From Diphasiastrum complanatum (lineage: Eukaryota; Streptophyta; Lycopodiopsida; Lycopodiales; Lycopodiaceae): DNA of 64,000 nt. Position 1 is the stretch's first letter; every line of letters starts with the position of its first letter. The notes under the pieces were generated by a model. The model did no database searches and was not told the DNA's origin. It worked only from the letters and a program-made list of their open reading frames with translations. The translations under genes were made by a program, and so were the position numbers. Below, piece by piece: positions 39,391-50,965 of the stretch. The stretch is from NCBI GenBank assembly GCA_029204225.1, contig CM055101.1:32493683-32557682 (forward strand). Reading direction: 5' to 3'.

Positions 39391-41892
39391 ATGCATCCAG
39401 TTTGATTATTGGATGTAGGTCAAAATAGTAAAACATTTTCTTTTGAAATAGTAATTTTTTGGATATTGAGAAATGCAGAAGGTGATTAGTGCTACACTCT
39501 ACAGGTATTATGCAGAAATAGCAGTTCTGGAATCAGTAATCACTTTTCAACGGTAATTTGTGAGTTCATCATTATTGGGGTATTATCAGCTGTTACTTTC
39601 AAGAAAACAATTGTTATTCATGCATTGATGGTGCTGAAGTTCTGTAGTTAACTGTTAGATTGTGAAACAGTCTACAACATTTTTGAGTTCATTAATATTG
39701 AGGTATTGGCTGCTATTGGTTGATGTGAGTAAATATTTGTTAGTTATGCAAAATAAAGACAAAGTAACACGTTGAGCTCAATAATATTCTCGAAACCATA
39801 TTTTTGTATTTACACAATTGGATCAGGTCTTAATGGTTCAGCACTTAGAAACTGAAATGCTTCTTAATTGCAAGCCTCTATTAGCATCATTGGGCCTCAA
39901 GTTGTCTTCTAGACAAGGGAATAAAAAATCAGTAAACATATTGCCTCCTTTGAAAGATAAACAGGCCATTTGAGGGTCATGGTAGTTTGCAAATCAATTC
40001 TTTACTACCCACTCCAAGGAGTAAGGCCTAACAACTTCACAAGTATGGTTTATTGATCTCGACTGTTGAAGTGCTACATTTTTGCACGAGACCAAGAAAT
40101 GCAGTATTAGATGTTACACTTGAACAGTAGCCTTCCTCCTTGAAGTTCCTGAAACGCCATTGTTTCAAAAGCAAAACATTGATTTGATGCTTCAGTCTCT
40201 ATACTTGATAGGACCAGGTAGATCTTGTCGAAAGTTTATAGGAACATTCTCCAATAAGTGCCAAGCTGTTTTGGGCTTCCTTTGCTTTGCTTGAGGTCAG
40301 AAGTTCCAATCCGCAGATACAAGAAAAGAAAAACTTTGTAGAAATGGTCCTCTAATTAGTGTTGTGAGGACTTTTTTTCCCACTTGTGAGGTCAGGAGTT
40401 GACTCCATTTCTCCATGAAATGACGATGTACTGGAGAGGAGCTAACAGGAATGATGCTGCAGATGAGGGTGGTAGTTGTAGGTACAGATTTCTAGTAACT
40501 GCAATGTTAGCCGAAATCAATGGCATCCTTTCCTGCCTGCACACAAGGTCAATTCCAAACACCATTTTGTATTACTTATGATGTCAAAATGTTTCATGTA
40601 CCTTTTCGAAACTCCTTTTTGAAAAGGGTTTGAAACGGGAAAATATATGCGAAATAAGAGTTGTTTTTTTTGGGATTTTATTTGTATTAGGGGTGCTTTT
40701 GGTGTTTAGGTTGCAATGCAGATTACTGTTAATCAACAATCAATCTTGAATCCCAAGTCCTGAGATCTCAGTTGAGACTTGAGAGTCGCAATTCAGAACT
40801 CCTGACGGTTGAGGCCCACCCATTGTCATGAATGGCAATCCATAGATGATACTAGATAGCACATACAATGCATCATTACATGACAAATGGTACTACATAT
40901 GTCATCATCAATAGTACATACATTGATGGTCAAGACTCAATGCTCATCTGACTTGGAGCATTGAAATGTGATACCATGTTGCAACATTGCATAAATGTTG
41001 AATGTTCAAACTTAAAAGTTGATAATGCGGCATGCCCATAGAATCTACATTGTCTAAATTTTAAAAACCATAATCAATATATATGAATAGTTAGTGCTTG
41101 TTACAAGATTAAAGTCAGTGACAAGTTTGAAATCATAGTACATTCATGAATGATGACACAGTTCTAACTTCCATATTCCATTATCCAAATTTCATAAATG
41201 TCAATGGCAAATCAAAAATTGTTATAACCTAGTATCTAGTTGGTTGCCTAGTTTGCATCATCTAAACAACCTAAAAGTAAAATCCTAATTTCTAAATAGT
41301 AAAACTTGAGGAAGTCGACCTGAATTTCGATAGCTAAAGGTTAAATGGTACTGTCTAATGTAGCCGCCTCCTAGTCATTTGTGATGTAGTTGCAATCTTT
41401 GGCTTAGGAGCCTCATCATCCTCGATGACTTCAAGGACTTTTCATTATCATCCTCATTGTTTGAGGCTTGTCTGTTTTTCCTCATCTAGCTCCTCTTCTT
41501 CGATTGTTGAAGAGCTTGGACCCACAGCACCTGCTTCCTCTGCTCTACGATTGGCAACATCTCAAGTGGTTAGGCCCTATATGCAAGGATGGATAAAGTT
41601 CACAACTTTCAAACTTTGTGATTTGAGAATTTAAAAATAAACACCAAATTTCAAGTTGGAAATTGGAAGTAACTTGAAGACAATCAGTAGAAATCTTCCT
41701 CTTGTGACTTTGGTGGTAGGTATGGAACTCTAGTCACACAGATCTCATCAAGATTTACCTATAGAATCTCACTACAATTTCAAATTAGAATTTTGACTAA
41801 TGATTTGTGACCAAATTTCAGACTCCAAACTTAAAAGTTCAAACACGTTGCCATGTACACACTAATAAATTACAATTTACTTGGACAGGCTC
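39391..41892. other. Spacer downstream of eS8
   Basis: The first few hundred bases should be the eS8 3' untranslated region; no clear polyadenylation signal was singled out. No other gene is recognised. On the minus strand, 41,400-41,560 is rich in Glu/Asp codons and may be the acidic tail of the hAT relic that follows. Confidence 0.45.
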
Positions 41893-42560
41893 CCTCGTCT
41901 CTCTTAGCTTCTTTAGAATCCTCAAGTTGGGGTCCACATACACGAATCTGTCTAATTGTGCAATGGAGAATCTATTCCTCTTTTTTGTATGAATAAGAGA
42001 TCAAATTTCGGTTCATGTCCCATGCACTTGTCGGGCAATCTTTTGACAATATGCATTTGACAAACTTCTGTAACCTCGGAACATACTTGCCATAGTTGTC
42101 CCACTAGGAGACATGTTGCAAATGTCCTTCTTGAAGTACTCCTCTCAAACACCCAAAGTCCAGTAGCACGCCGACACACATTGAAATCTTTTCATGAGCA
42201 TGCACTTAAAAGTTATTAGGATTCAAGATTTATGGTATGGCAAGATAATAAGAAAGACCCACCCATCAGTTGTCACCTGATGAAATTGCAAATGTGCATT
42301 GTAGTTGCTTGTTGATACTATATAATGTCGTTATCCATTACTTGAGAAGACATTGAGATCATTCTTGAGCACATGGTGAATTGTAGAATCAGTGTAGACG
42401 TTGTTAATGTAAATGTGTCATCCCATTGAAGCTCTACATCATGGAACTATTCTTTATTTCTCTATAGACGGTGAAGGAGGCAAGCCATAGCATGCAAATG
42501 TTGGTGGAACTCAAATCTACCTCGCCACTTCTATATTATTTCCTCACGCTTATAATATAT
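41893..42560 (-). pseudogene. hAT-superfamily transposase relic (C-terminal dimerisation region)
   Basis: Read on the minus strand, 42,110-42,025 gives NYGKYVPRLQKFVKCILSK. After a frame change, 42,000-41,893 gives HTKKRNRFSIAQLDRFVYVD and NLRILKKL. Both match the hAT C-terminal dimerisation domain (Pfam PF05699), which in intact members reads W-x-x-Y-G, LQKFA..ILSQ, then HTKKRNRL and L..LV.V..NLRL. The conserved Cys/Ser block between them is degenerate. Upstream, LHAMACLLHRL near 42,520 may be the preceding hAT segment. Stops and shifts are plentiful; terminal repeats were not found. Confidence 0.6.
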
Positions 42561-44036
42561 CATAACTTAGATTTGCAAAACTAGATCGTTGATTGTGGTG
42601 TTTGGCCTAAATTGTAAACTTAAAAGAAATCAAGGTTGAAGACTCAAAATAAATTGGTGAGTGGTCACTCCAATAACAGTGTGTGACTCTATTGAAGCTT
42701 TTTGAGTTGTGTGCATTTGTCCATAACTAAAAAAACTAAGATTGCAAGTTTGGGCTCTAGTGTGCAAGTTCATATCTCTCTTCACTAATGGTTGTGCAAG
42801 AGAGAAGTTACACCCCTAACATGTCCGAAAACTTATTAAGAAGTCCCAATGTGCAAACCTCTCTATCAATAAGGCACAAGATGTTATCAAACATGAACTT
42901 TTGTCGCCTCTTTATTTGACTACTGAAATTTGGGAAAGTAAACATCTCTTTTAGTAGACCTAGGTGGACGAATTTGGCTTCTTGCCCCTCACCCACCACC
43001 TCTACTAGTGCCACTAGTTTCCAAAGACATAGTGCAAACTACAGTGGGCAGTGCTGAGGAAGGCTCTACCAAAAAACCAATGAGTCATGACGTATACTAC
43101 GACATTGGATGCACATATAATCTCAAAATTTTAATTATAAACTGTAGTTGTATTGTATTAGGGCTTATGCATCAAGTTCAATGAATTTGAATTTTGATTT
43201 AGGATTGTGAAGCACGAATGTTGATGATTGAATTATCAACACTAAATAATGTTAAGACTCAAGAATCCAACTACAATATAGTAATTTATTAACCCAGGGT
43301 CGAAGTAGTAGCATCTAACTCTAAAAGTGTCAACAATGAAGTTGGTGCATGCGTACAGCCTCCGATATCATATCCACACAATTGAAGTAGGTGCACCACC
43401 TTTATTCTCACGGGGCCACTTAAGTAAACTTTACCGCAATACTTACATGTCCACCTCTAGGTGTTCATGGAATCGAAATTTTTTCTAAGGAATAGTTGAT
43501 ACCAACAACTATATACTCATGAGAGCCATTTGAGATTTCCTTGACCATGCATTTATCTCAACAAAACCATACCACTGTGCAAAATAATTGTGGTGTTATA
43601 ATAGTTTTCATCATCAAGGACTTGATTCAGGAGTAAGAAGGCTTAACACATGCCACAAGATTCATTTACATTTATTTCTTCCAACATATCAAAAGAAAAA
43701 CATACTTTGACCAAGCAATGGAAGTTTGCCATGGAACTTTTCTAAGAATATCTCTTGTACTAGTGCATGATGAAGTTTGTCAAGCCATTCACTTTCAATT
43801 CCTTTAAAATAAAGTCAATGCTGCAAAAACATGAGCAAAAAACGCTCAACATTAAGCAATGGACATTGTTTGAGGGAAATAAAGATTTGTAGGTAATTAG
43901 TTTCTTTGAGGAAAACAAATAACGAAAAACTATCAAAATTTTGAGACATTGATGTGAGCCTCTAACAATAAGATGACATAAAAGTCGAGAAAGATGAGCT
44001 TGGATTTATTATATTGATTGTATGTTATCTCAACAA
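42561..44036. other. Spacer, no gene seen
   Basis: Short frames only. It may include further decayed hAT sequence on the minus strand, but no motif supports this. Confidence 0.4.
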
Positions 44037-44076
44037 ATGTGTGTGCGCGCACGCGTGCATGTGTGCGTGCACGTGG

Positions 44077-44142
<66 letters not shown>
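44037..44142. repeat. Alternating purine-pyrimidine tract next to (GA)n
   Basis: Bases 44037-44075 alternate purine and pyrimidine without a break, rich in GC and GT steps, the pattern that favours Z-DNA. Five bases later (GA)31 runs from 44081 to 44142, a polypurine mirror repeat able to form triplex DNA. A T-rich stretch follows. Confidence 0.9.
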
Positions 44143-44145
<3 letters not shown>

Positions 44146-47100
44146 TTTTTTTATGCATTTTTTTTTTAAACGTTGGAATATAGGTAGGTATGTAGTGTGA
44201 CACAAGGGTACGTAGATAGTCTGTCTCTAAAATATTTTTAACTATAGAGATTTGTGTTGTTGATATCAAATTATTCTGAGTTCAGTGGTGACCTGAACAA
44301 TTATTATTACAATTGTTAATGTAGCAAATCTTATCGCAAACTATTTGAATGTATATGAACTTGGTGCAACAATGTTTGGATTCAATGTAATAATTGTATA
44401 TTAGTTGTTGCACAAAAAGAAGTCATTAATCAAGTTCAAAATGATCATAGTTATTTTGAAACATCTGTTTGTGTAACGATTAATATTAACTTGCACTATA
44501 ACCGAAGAAAAACTTTGATTTATAGTTATCAAGAGGGGCATTTTCATCCACCTGTACCTGTTAAAGTTTAGTTTGAGGATGTTATTGACATGTTGGTTAA
44601 GCATTTACCCATGAACAAAAATTTCTATTTGCATAAATACAAACAATTGAAATCGGAATTCCGCTGGAATTGAGGCCTTAACATGCTAAGTATTATTTCC
44701 AACCATTGATTTCTGATATTATTCTCAACACAAGCACAACGTAAGATATGTAGCTTCTCCAAGGCAAATGTGGATCCCAACTTTGAAGAGTCAATATTTG
44801 TAACCATCTTTAACTATCCTCTACTGGATTCACAAGACCAAGTAGCTTTCACGTTTTCTTTGTCATTTTAAGTACATAGTAGATTCCACTTATTTAGATG
44901 CCTCTTTTCCTACATTGTACCTCGCTCTAGCATCCTCCAAATCCTTTTCTATGTCAACGTATTAAACAAATCATTGCATGCCATCAACAATGAATCAACT
45001 AATATTTTCTATCACCATATCAAAGCAACCAAGACTTTGAACACCAAAAAAAGAAATAAACCTCAAATAGGATAGTGCCCAACATGAAATGCATGAATGT
45101 ATACTAGGTGAGGAGTTCAATTTTTTGTCCTTTGCAAGTCTTATTTTTTCAACGTCTTTTTATTCTGCAATAGTAAATCATCATGCAAAGTATGTTGGAC
45201 TCAACCAATAGCCACACACTATAAAGTTGATCTTTCATATCACTCTTTACCACTCTAACTTCACATAAAAAACTATACATCATTAATATGATGTGTAACG
45301 ACTTCTCATACCTATATGTTCCATTTTGTGAATTGGTAAAAAATACAACAAAGATTCACTTACTTTTTGATTGGATTCATTGATGGCAAAAATTGCATTT
45401 CACCCTTAGACGTAGGATGAACGAAGCTAGCACAAATGTACACAACTATTGTTCAATGAAAACATTTTCATATATTGCTTCCATCCAACCTTTTAGTCTA
45501 TGGTTCCCGCTTGAAGAAGATTTATCTACACTAGGCCTTTCCTAATTAAGTTGACTAGCAAGTGTTCACTATGCGTCATTTTTTAAAGAGAGATATATAT
45601 CAATCACTAAATCATTGGTCAACAATGATAAGTGGATCATCAAAGGTGAACAAGTGGTGATGAGCATTGTTGGATATGTTGATGTTGTAACCACTACTAG
45701 CCACAATAACTTTTTATGCTCAAGAGTGGATCTATTGGAGAACAAATATGTTGGAGCCTTTGATGTTGTGGCAATTTTCAAAGCCATTGCATTAAAGAAT
45801 GAGCACTTGCTCAATTTTGTTAAATTAGTCTTTATTCATGTTAAGGACATTTGACATATGATGCTACAATCAGTGAAATTGAATCACAATTTTGAAAGCA
45901 ACCAATTCATGTATTTGGTGTTGTACAAATTCTTTGAAAAGAGATTGAGCCATTGGTTATATCGTACATGGTTTGATCTAATCATTTATATCTGAGCATC
46001 AATGCAGGCTCCTCTCGAGTGCTTCTGCTGGCAGGTCTGTTTGTAACATGACAGCTGTATAATTACAGTTGAAACTGCAGCTTTCTAAAGAGCTTTGTGA
46101 GCTGAGAAGCAAGACAATCATGTAGAGTTAGGTACCCGATCAACTTAGGTGGAGGTAGTTGAATACATGATGACATGAACTAGTTACAAGTAAGATCATT
46201 GGTCTCGAGAATGCCTTGTGACCTGATAAAAAATATAAGCAGCCTTCTAGACTTTGGTATCCAATAAATAAGTTGAGGCTGCTAAGTGCATCCAAGATAG
46301 TTCTATTGCCTGCAATATAGCATGCACTAATTCATGACTTACCATCCAACTAATATATACAAGTGATATAGATTCAAGTGATATAGATTTAAGCATCTGA
46401 TTCTGAACATGGTAAGTTGCATTTATACAGATTTTTGAAGGTAGTCATAGACAACACTAGAACTGGTTTTACAAAAATAAAGTATCATCTGGCAGCACTC
46501 ATTTAATACAACTTTTGAAAAACCATCATTAAGTGACAACTACAATGAATGAGAACCAAATTGGGAATTCAATGCCTCTATGGTTCCATTTCGCAGACTT
46601 GAACATTGTAGAGGTAACAGAGTAACTTTTCTTTGATATCGCCTTGTGAACTTGGCACGAATTGCTAGTAGAAGTTATTTACATCTATAACCTGCTGTTG
46701 TGTGTCGATGCCAGTTGGATAAGCTTACTCAGAAATATTCGATTATCCAAAAGGCTGATAACTGTTGGGACTCAGCTTGGCCTTGCTTTTCACTTAGCGA
46801 CAAGAATCCACCTAGCAGAAACTACTCACACTGGCAGAAAAACTTAAAAGAAATGGTTAAATTTCACCAACTATAAACCTTTCTACCACAGGACAACAAA
46901 ACCCAATTGAAACAGTAACTTGTCCACAATATCTATTCAATAAAAAACACCTCTGTCTGTCTGTCTCTCAATATCACACCGAAAACATAATCATCAGGGA
47001 CTAGGAAGATAAATTGTGATACATTTAATGATTTTGTTACCAGCAACTGACCCGGGATATCTTTTTGTAGAACACGGAAGGTCCATATAAATCACTAGTA

Positions 47101-47345
47101 TCTGCAGGATTAAGAGTAGCATGCCCTTAATCAGTGAGAAGTTCATAGATAAGCACATACTTCCGAATATGTGGGAGCCCAAGACTTAATTTCTATCCAA
47201 AAAAAGCGGAGTGCCTTTCCCTTGCAATATGACATACAAGCCTTCCTTCTGTGACCTAAAATGTCCATAAACATTGATTACCCTTGCATAAATGTGCAGG
47301 AAGGTCTATGAAAAATGAGACACGCTAGAGCTTTGTGCTGACAAT
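44143..47345. other. Spacer, no supported gene
   Basis: Only short AT-rich frames occur, such as the 79-codon frame 45615-45854 on the plus strand, with no recognised domain. The last few hundred bases before 47345 should contain the 3' untranslated region of the minus-strand MCTP gene. Confidence 0.45.
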
Positions 47346-50171
47346 CTACAAAATACGATCTGCAAGAGAAGGTAATCTTCTAAAGAAATTCAAAGGGACT
47401 GCAGGTAGCCGATCTCGGAACCGAGGATGCCTCAAAGCATAAATGCCAATCAAGACCGCAACAACTCGAAAGGGTGTTACATACAACACGATGGCAGCAA
47501 CCAAGCAGAAAGTAATAAAAATTGCAGTTGCCCTGGGATCTCGCCAGCTCAGGAGAGCATTCAACCTCTCCCCTTGAGAAGCGAGGTCACCGAGGACAGT
47601 CTGGATCTTGCTAGCAACCATCCTTAGTCTCTCATATCTAGCTTTTACAATATCATGCCCTTTGGAAGTGGGAACTGTATCAAATTCTTCATCCAGCTCA
47701 TCTGGATCCACCTGCTCAGCTTGTGATAATTTTGCATCCATGGAAGGAGGTGATCTGGGACGAAACCGGTAATGCCAAGCCCCAATCAGGAACATATAGA
47801 GAAACAAAGTTGGTAGGATTAGCTCTGGATACCACACAAGGATTAGGAACAGAATGTGGACAAGCACTGTTGTGACCGGATTTTTCCACTTGGAGATGTC
47901 ATCAAACCATTTAGTAACAGCTATAACTCCAGAAAACACTCCCATGATACGATAGTAATTTACCTTACTTCGTCTTATGCTGAACAGATTGGAATCTGTG
48001 TCTAGCATGTACTGCACAATCTCTTGCCTCAAAGGCGGCTCTGATCTCGACAGTCTCATGGACACAATTCTAATAGCAGCATACCTCAGGCTCTCTAGCT
48101 GAGTTACCTCCAAAGGATGGCGGTAATGCATCTTTGGCAAGGGTGGCTTGAAGTATATTTGCATTATGTTGAGGTAGGAAGTGCAGGAAAAGCGCACTGC
48201 GAGCTCGATTTCTCCCATTTTCTTCACCCCAGATTGCTGGAGCATTAGCAGAGGGTAGGAATTGGTGTACACACGACCGCTATCCAGAGTGGAGAGGCGA
48301 ATGCGCACCTTGCCAATGCGAGAATCTTTGAGTCCGGCTGCCTTCTCGGCTATGGAGTCAGCCTGAAGGTGGTGATTATCGAAAACTCCAATCGTGATAA
48401 CAGTGCATGGATCATGAACTTCCCATGTGTATTGCTCTTGCCACTTGGGGTTGAAGCTGTCTGCAATTGTGCGAGTGCGAACCCACTTTTGTCCATACTT
48501 TGCTACGCAGTAGGCATCGATCGTTCCTCTACCATCCTTGGTCTTCATCGGTAACAGACCTTTGCCACTGAGAATGCCCAGCTCCAAAACACCAAGCGGA
48601 GGCTTCCACAGCTGCTTTCCCGTCGGACGAACATCGCTTATGTGATTTGTAGACTCATCCATCACGTGGTAGCCACCATCGAAGCAGACCCTGAGATGGA
48701 TCCTCCCTCTGAAAGGTTTGTCTCCATTCTTCTCCAGATTGTACCACCGAGAGCTCACCTGCCTTGCATCCACTCTTCTTTCTGTTTTGTTCAGGGGAAT
48801 CCGAACTGTCCCCACCACCTCCTCCTTGTTCGGCCCCACACGATCCTCCACAGTCAGCAGCAGCTGCTCCTCAAAAGGCTCTGCAGCCACAAAAAGCAGA
48901 TCCTGATTCCAAAACGGGCTACTGGTGCGGTTTGCAGCAACTTTGGTCTTCATTGCTTGGATGCCCAGCTGCACTCTCACGCTCACCTCGGGGTATCTGC
49001 TCTTATCAAAGGAGGGAAGATCCTGAGCTTCAATCACGTTCACTCGCAGGTACCACAGCTTGGGGGAGAGATACACCTTAGAGCGGGTGTGGATGTGGCC
49101 ACCACCGGTGTCAGATTGCCAAGCCTCCGAGAAAGCTTCGTCAGCTTGAGTGCCCCACCATACAGCCAGCATGACCTCTCCCTTCACTCTGCTTTCGCCC
49201 TTCTTCTCTTCCAGGCGATACCAGGTGGGAGCCAGGGGGCTGTCTGGTGGCACGCGAGTGGGGATCTCACTGAGCTCGAAGGTAACAGAGCCAAGGAAGT
49301 CATCCCTATTTCCTTTGTCTTTGTCCCACACTGTGATCTCCAGCGTCGGCCCTTGGATCTTGTCCTTCCCAAATGCGAAGGTTTGATTCCACTCCGGATT
49401 GAGGCTGTTCTGGATGATGGTGGTCTGTGCTGGTTTGCCTTCACCCAGCTTCATCTTCACATATGGATCGCTGCTGCCATTTGCATCCTTTGCAGCCAGC
49501 CCCTTGGCCTTCACCACCCTCACAAACAGGTACTGCATTTTCTCCACCAGATCGTAAGCTGTGCCTTTTCCGCCATGGAGGCGGCCCAGATTGGGCGCTG
49601 TGTCTTTCAGCGAGTATTCTGCAGAAGGCACTACTGTCGCAGCGGATTGCTGCCTCTGCTCGTCTTTCCTCTCGTCCTTCTTCGGCGTGAAGGTTTCTTC
49701 TTTCTTCTGAGAAACACTCACAGTAGCAGCACCACCCGGTTCCTTCTTCTCTTCCTTTGCTTTTGCGGATGCCTGCCCCTCCTCTTGGTACCAAACCTTC
49801 AACCTCAACTCCCCCTTGATATGCGAGAAGATGCCTCGCTTCTCCAGAGGGTAGGAAACGATCGCCTCCTCGCCCTGCTTCACAAAGCTGCTTCCAAGGA
49901 TCTTCACTCGCCCCAGGAAGCTGTCCTTCTTCCCGTCTTTCCTTTCACTGTGCACCGACACCTCCAGAGCTTCCATACCCATGTTATTGGGATCAGAAAT
50001 GGAAAACTCTAGCCTCTCATTCCACACCGGGTTCAGATCCCTGCTCTTCACTTTAGTCCTACGACGCTGCCCATCAAAGTCCACAATGCAGTAGGCGCTG
50101 GATGATCCCTGCCCATCCTTGGGCATCAGGTTGTGGGCACTGCAAACGTCCACCAACAGTTTCCGCCCCAT
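47346..50171 (-). CDS. Multiple C2 domain and transmembrane region protein (MCTP, QUIRKY/MCTP15-like)
   Basis: An intronless frame of 941 codons starts at ATG 50171; the frame extends two codons further up to a GTG that is not needed. Four C2 domains lie at about 1-110, 212-320, 373-480 and 525-640, followed by the PRT_C membrane domain (about 765-941). PRT_C has a hydrophobic hairpin at about 766-797 and a second segment at about 882-912. C2B keeps acidic calcium/lipid-loop residues (KDANGSSDPYV, DKDKGNRDDF); C2A and C2C have lost several. A Lys/Glu-rich low-complexity linker joins C2A and C2B (about 135-200). Plant MCTPs anchor in the ER and tether it to the plasma membrane, often at plasmodesmata. 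Four C2 domains with this N-terminus (RKLLVDVCSAHNLMPKDGQG) suit the QUIRKY/MCTP15-16 branch. The frame is intact. Confidence 0.96.
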   Translation of the reverse strand: MGRKLLVDVCSAHNLMPKDGQGSSSAYCIVDFDGQRRRTKVKSRDLNPVWNERLEFSISDPNNMGMEALEVSVHSERKDGKKDSFLGRVKILGSSFVKQGEEAIVSYPLEKRGIFSHIKGELRLKVWYQEEGQASAKAKEEKKEPGGAATVSVSQKKEETFTPKKDERKDEQRQQSAATVVPSAEYSLKDTAPNLGRLHGGKGTAYDLVEKMQYLFVRVVKAKGLAAKDANGSSDPYVKMKLGEGKPAQTTIIQNSLNPEWNQTFAFGKDKIQGPTLEITVWDKDKGNRDDFLGSVTFELSEIPTRVPPDSPLAPTWYRLEEKKGESRVKGEVMLAVWWGTQADEAFSEAWQSDTGGGHIHTRSKVYLSPKLWYLRVNVIEAQDLPSFDKSRYPEVSVRVQLGIQAMKTKVAANRTSSPFWNQDLLFVAAEPFEEQLLLTVEDRVGPNKEEVVGTVRIPLNKTERRVDARQVSSRWYNLEKNGDKPFRGRIHLRVCFDGGYHVMDESTNHISDVRPTGKQLWKPPLGVLELGILSGKGLLPMKTKDGRGTIDAYCVAKYGQKWVRTRTIADSFNPKWQEQYTWEVHDPCTVITIGVFDNHHLQADSIAEKAAGLKDSRIGKVRIRLSTLDSGRVYTNSYPLLMLQQSGVKKMGEIELAVRFSCTSYLNIMQIYFKPPLPKMHYRHPLEVTQLESLRYAAIRIVSMRLSRSEPPLRQEIVQYMLDTDSNLFSIRRSKVNYYRIMGVFSGVIAVTKWFDDISKWKNPVTTVLVHILFLILVWYPELILPTLFLYMFLIGAWHYRFRPRSPPSMDAKLSQAEQVDPDELDEEFDTVPTSKGHDIVKARYERLRMVASKIQTVLGDLASQGERLNALLSWRDPRATAIFITFCLVAAIVLYVTPFRVVAVLIGIYALRHPRFRDRLPAVPLNFFRRLPSLADRIL

Positions 50172-50758
50172 GCCCACCCAGCTATTTCTGCATCCACAGT
50201 CCTAAAAAGCTTACAACAAAGGTTCAATGCTAGCTTTCACTCCTTTACTTTTCTTTTACTCTGAGGATAATGAGCTCACAATCACAATGCCCACCCAGCT
50301 ATTTCTGCATTCACAGTCCTAACAAGCTTACAACAAAGGTTCAATGCTAGCTTTCAGTCCTTTACTTTCCTTTACTCCGAGGATAATGAGCTCACAATCA
50401 CAATGCCCACCCAACTATTTCTGCATCCACAGTCCTAACAAGCTTATAGCAAAGGTTCAATGCAAGCTATCAGTCCTTTACTTTCCTTTACTCTGAAAAT
50501 ACTGAGATCACAATCACAATGCCCACCCAGCTATTTCTGCATCCACAGAGCTAACAACCTTACAACAAAGGTTCAATCCTAGCGTTCAGTCCTCTACTTC
50601 CCTTTACTCTGAGGATAACGAGCTCACAATCACAATGCCCACCCAGCTATTTCTGCATCCACAGTCCTAACAAGCTTACACCAAAGGCTTAATGCTAGCT
50701 TTCAGTCCTTCACTTTCCTTTACTCTAAGGATAATAGGCTCAGCTCAATCACACAATG
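50172..50758 (-). repeat. Fivefold 117-bp tandem repeat forming the MCTP leader, each unit with a 3-codon uORF
   Basis: Units start at 50172, 50289, 50405, 50521 and 50638, with 116-117 bp spacing. The array abuts the MCTP start codon: in unit 1 the sequence just above is part of the ATG, while other units read ATT there. On the minus strand every unit contains ATGCAGAAATAG, a uORF encoding Met-Gln-Lys. The nearest lies at 50193-50182 and ends 10 bases before the main ATG. Whether all units are transcribed, or partly spliced out, cannot be seen. Confidence 0.9.
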
Positions 50759-50859
50759 CCATATCTGCTTCTTCTGTCGGTCTCAACACAATGTGATCAG
50801 CTCAAGCTTCTACTTGTCACAGTCTTTACAAAGATCATGTGTGCTTAAACCCTCACTCT

Positions 50860-50965
50860 TCCCTATCCCCTGCAGCTCAATGCACCATCCTTACAGCCTT
50901 CTTCCCTTCCTTTTCCTTCCTTCTTCTCTCCTTTCTTTCCTTCTTCTCTCCTTTCTTTCAATTTC
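50860..50965 (-). promoter_or_regulatory. Pyrimidine/purine-rich tract upstream of MCTP
   Basis: On the plus strand this is a CT-only-like tract (CTTCCTTCTTCTCTCC repeated); on the MCTP sense strand it is a GA-rich tract. Such tracts are frequent near plant transcription starts. A role is inferred from position only. Confidence 0.4.

Noticed and set aside
48642-50012. 456-codon plus-strand frame opposite the MCTP gene
   Set aside because: It is antisense to well-conserved C2 domain coding sequence and encodes no recognised domain; its length follows from the GC-richer codon use of MCTP.
50172-50758. CRISPR-like array
   Set aside because: The units are whole 117-bp tandem repeats with no unique spacers, and the genome is eukaryotic.
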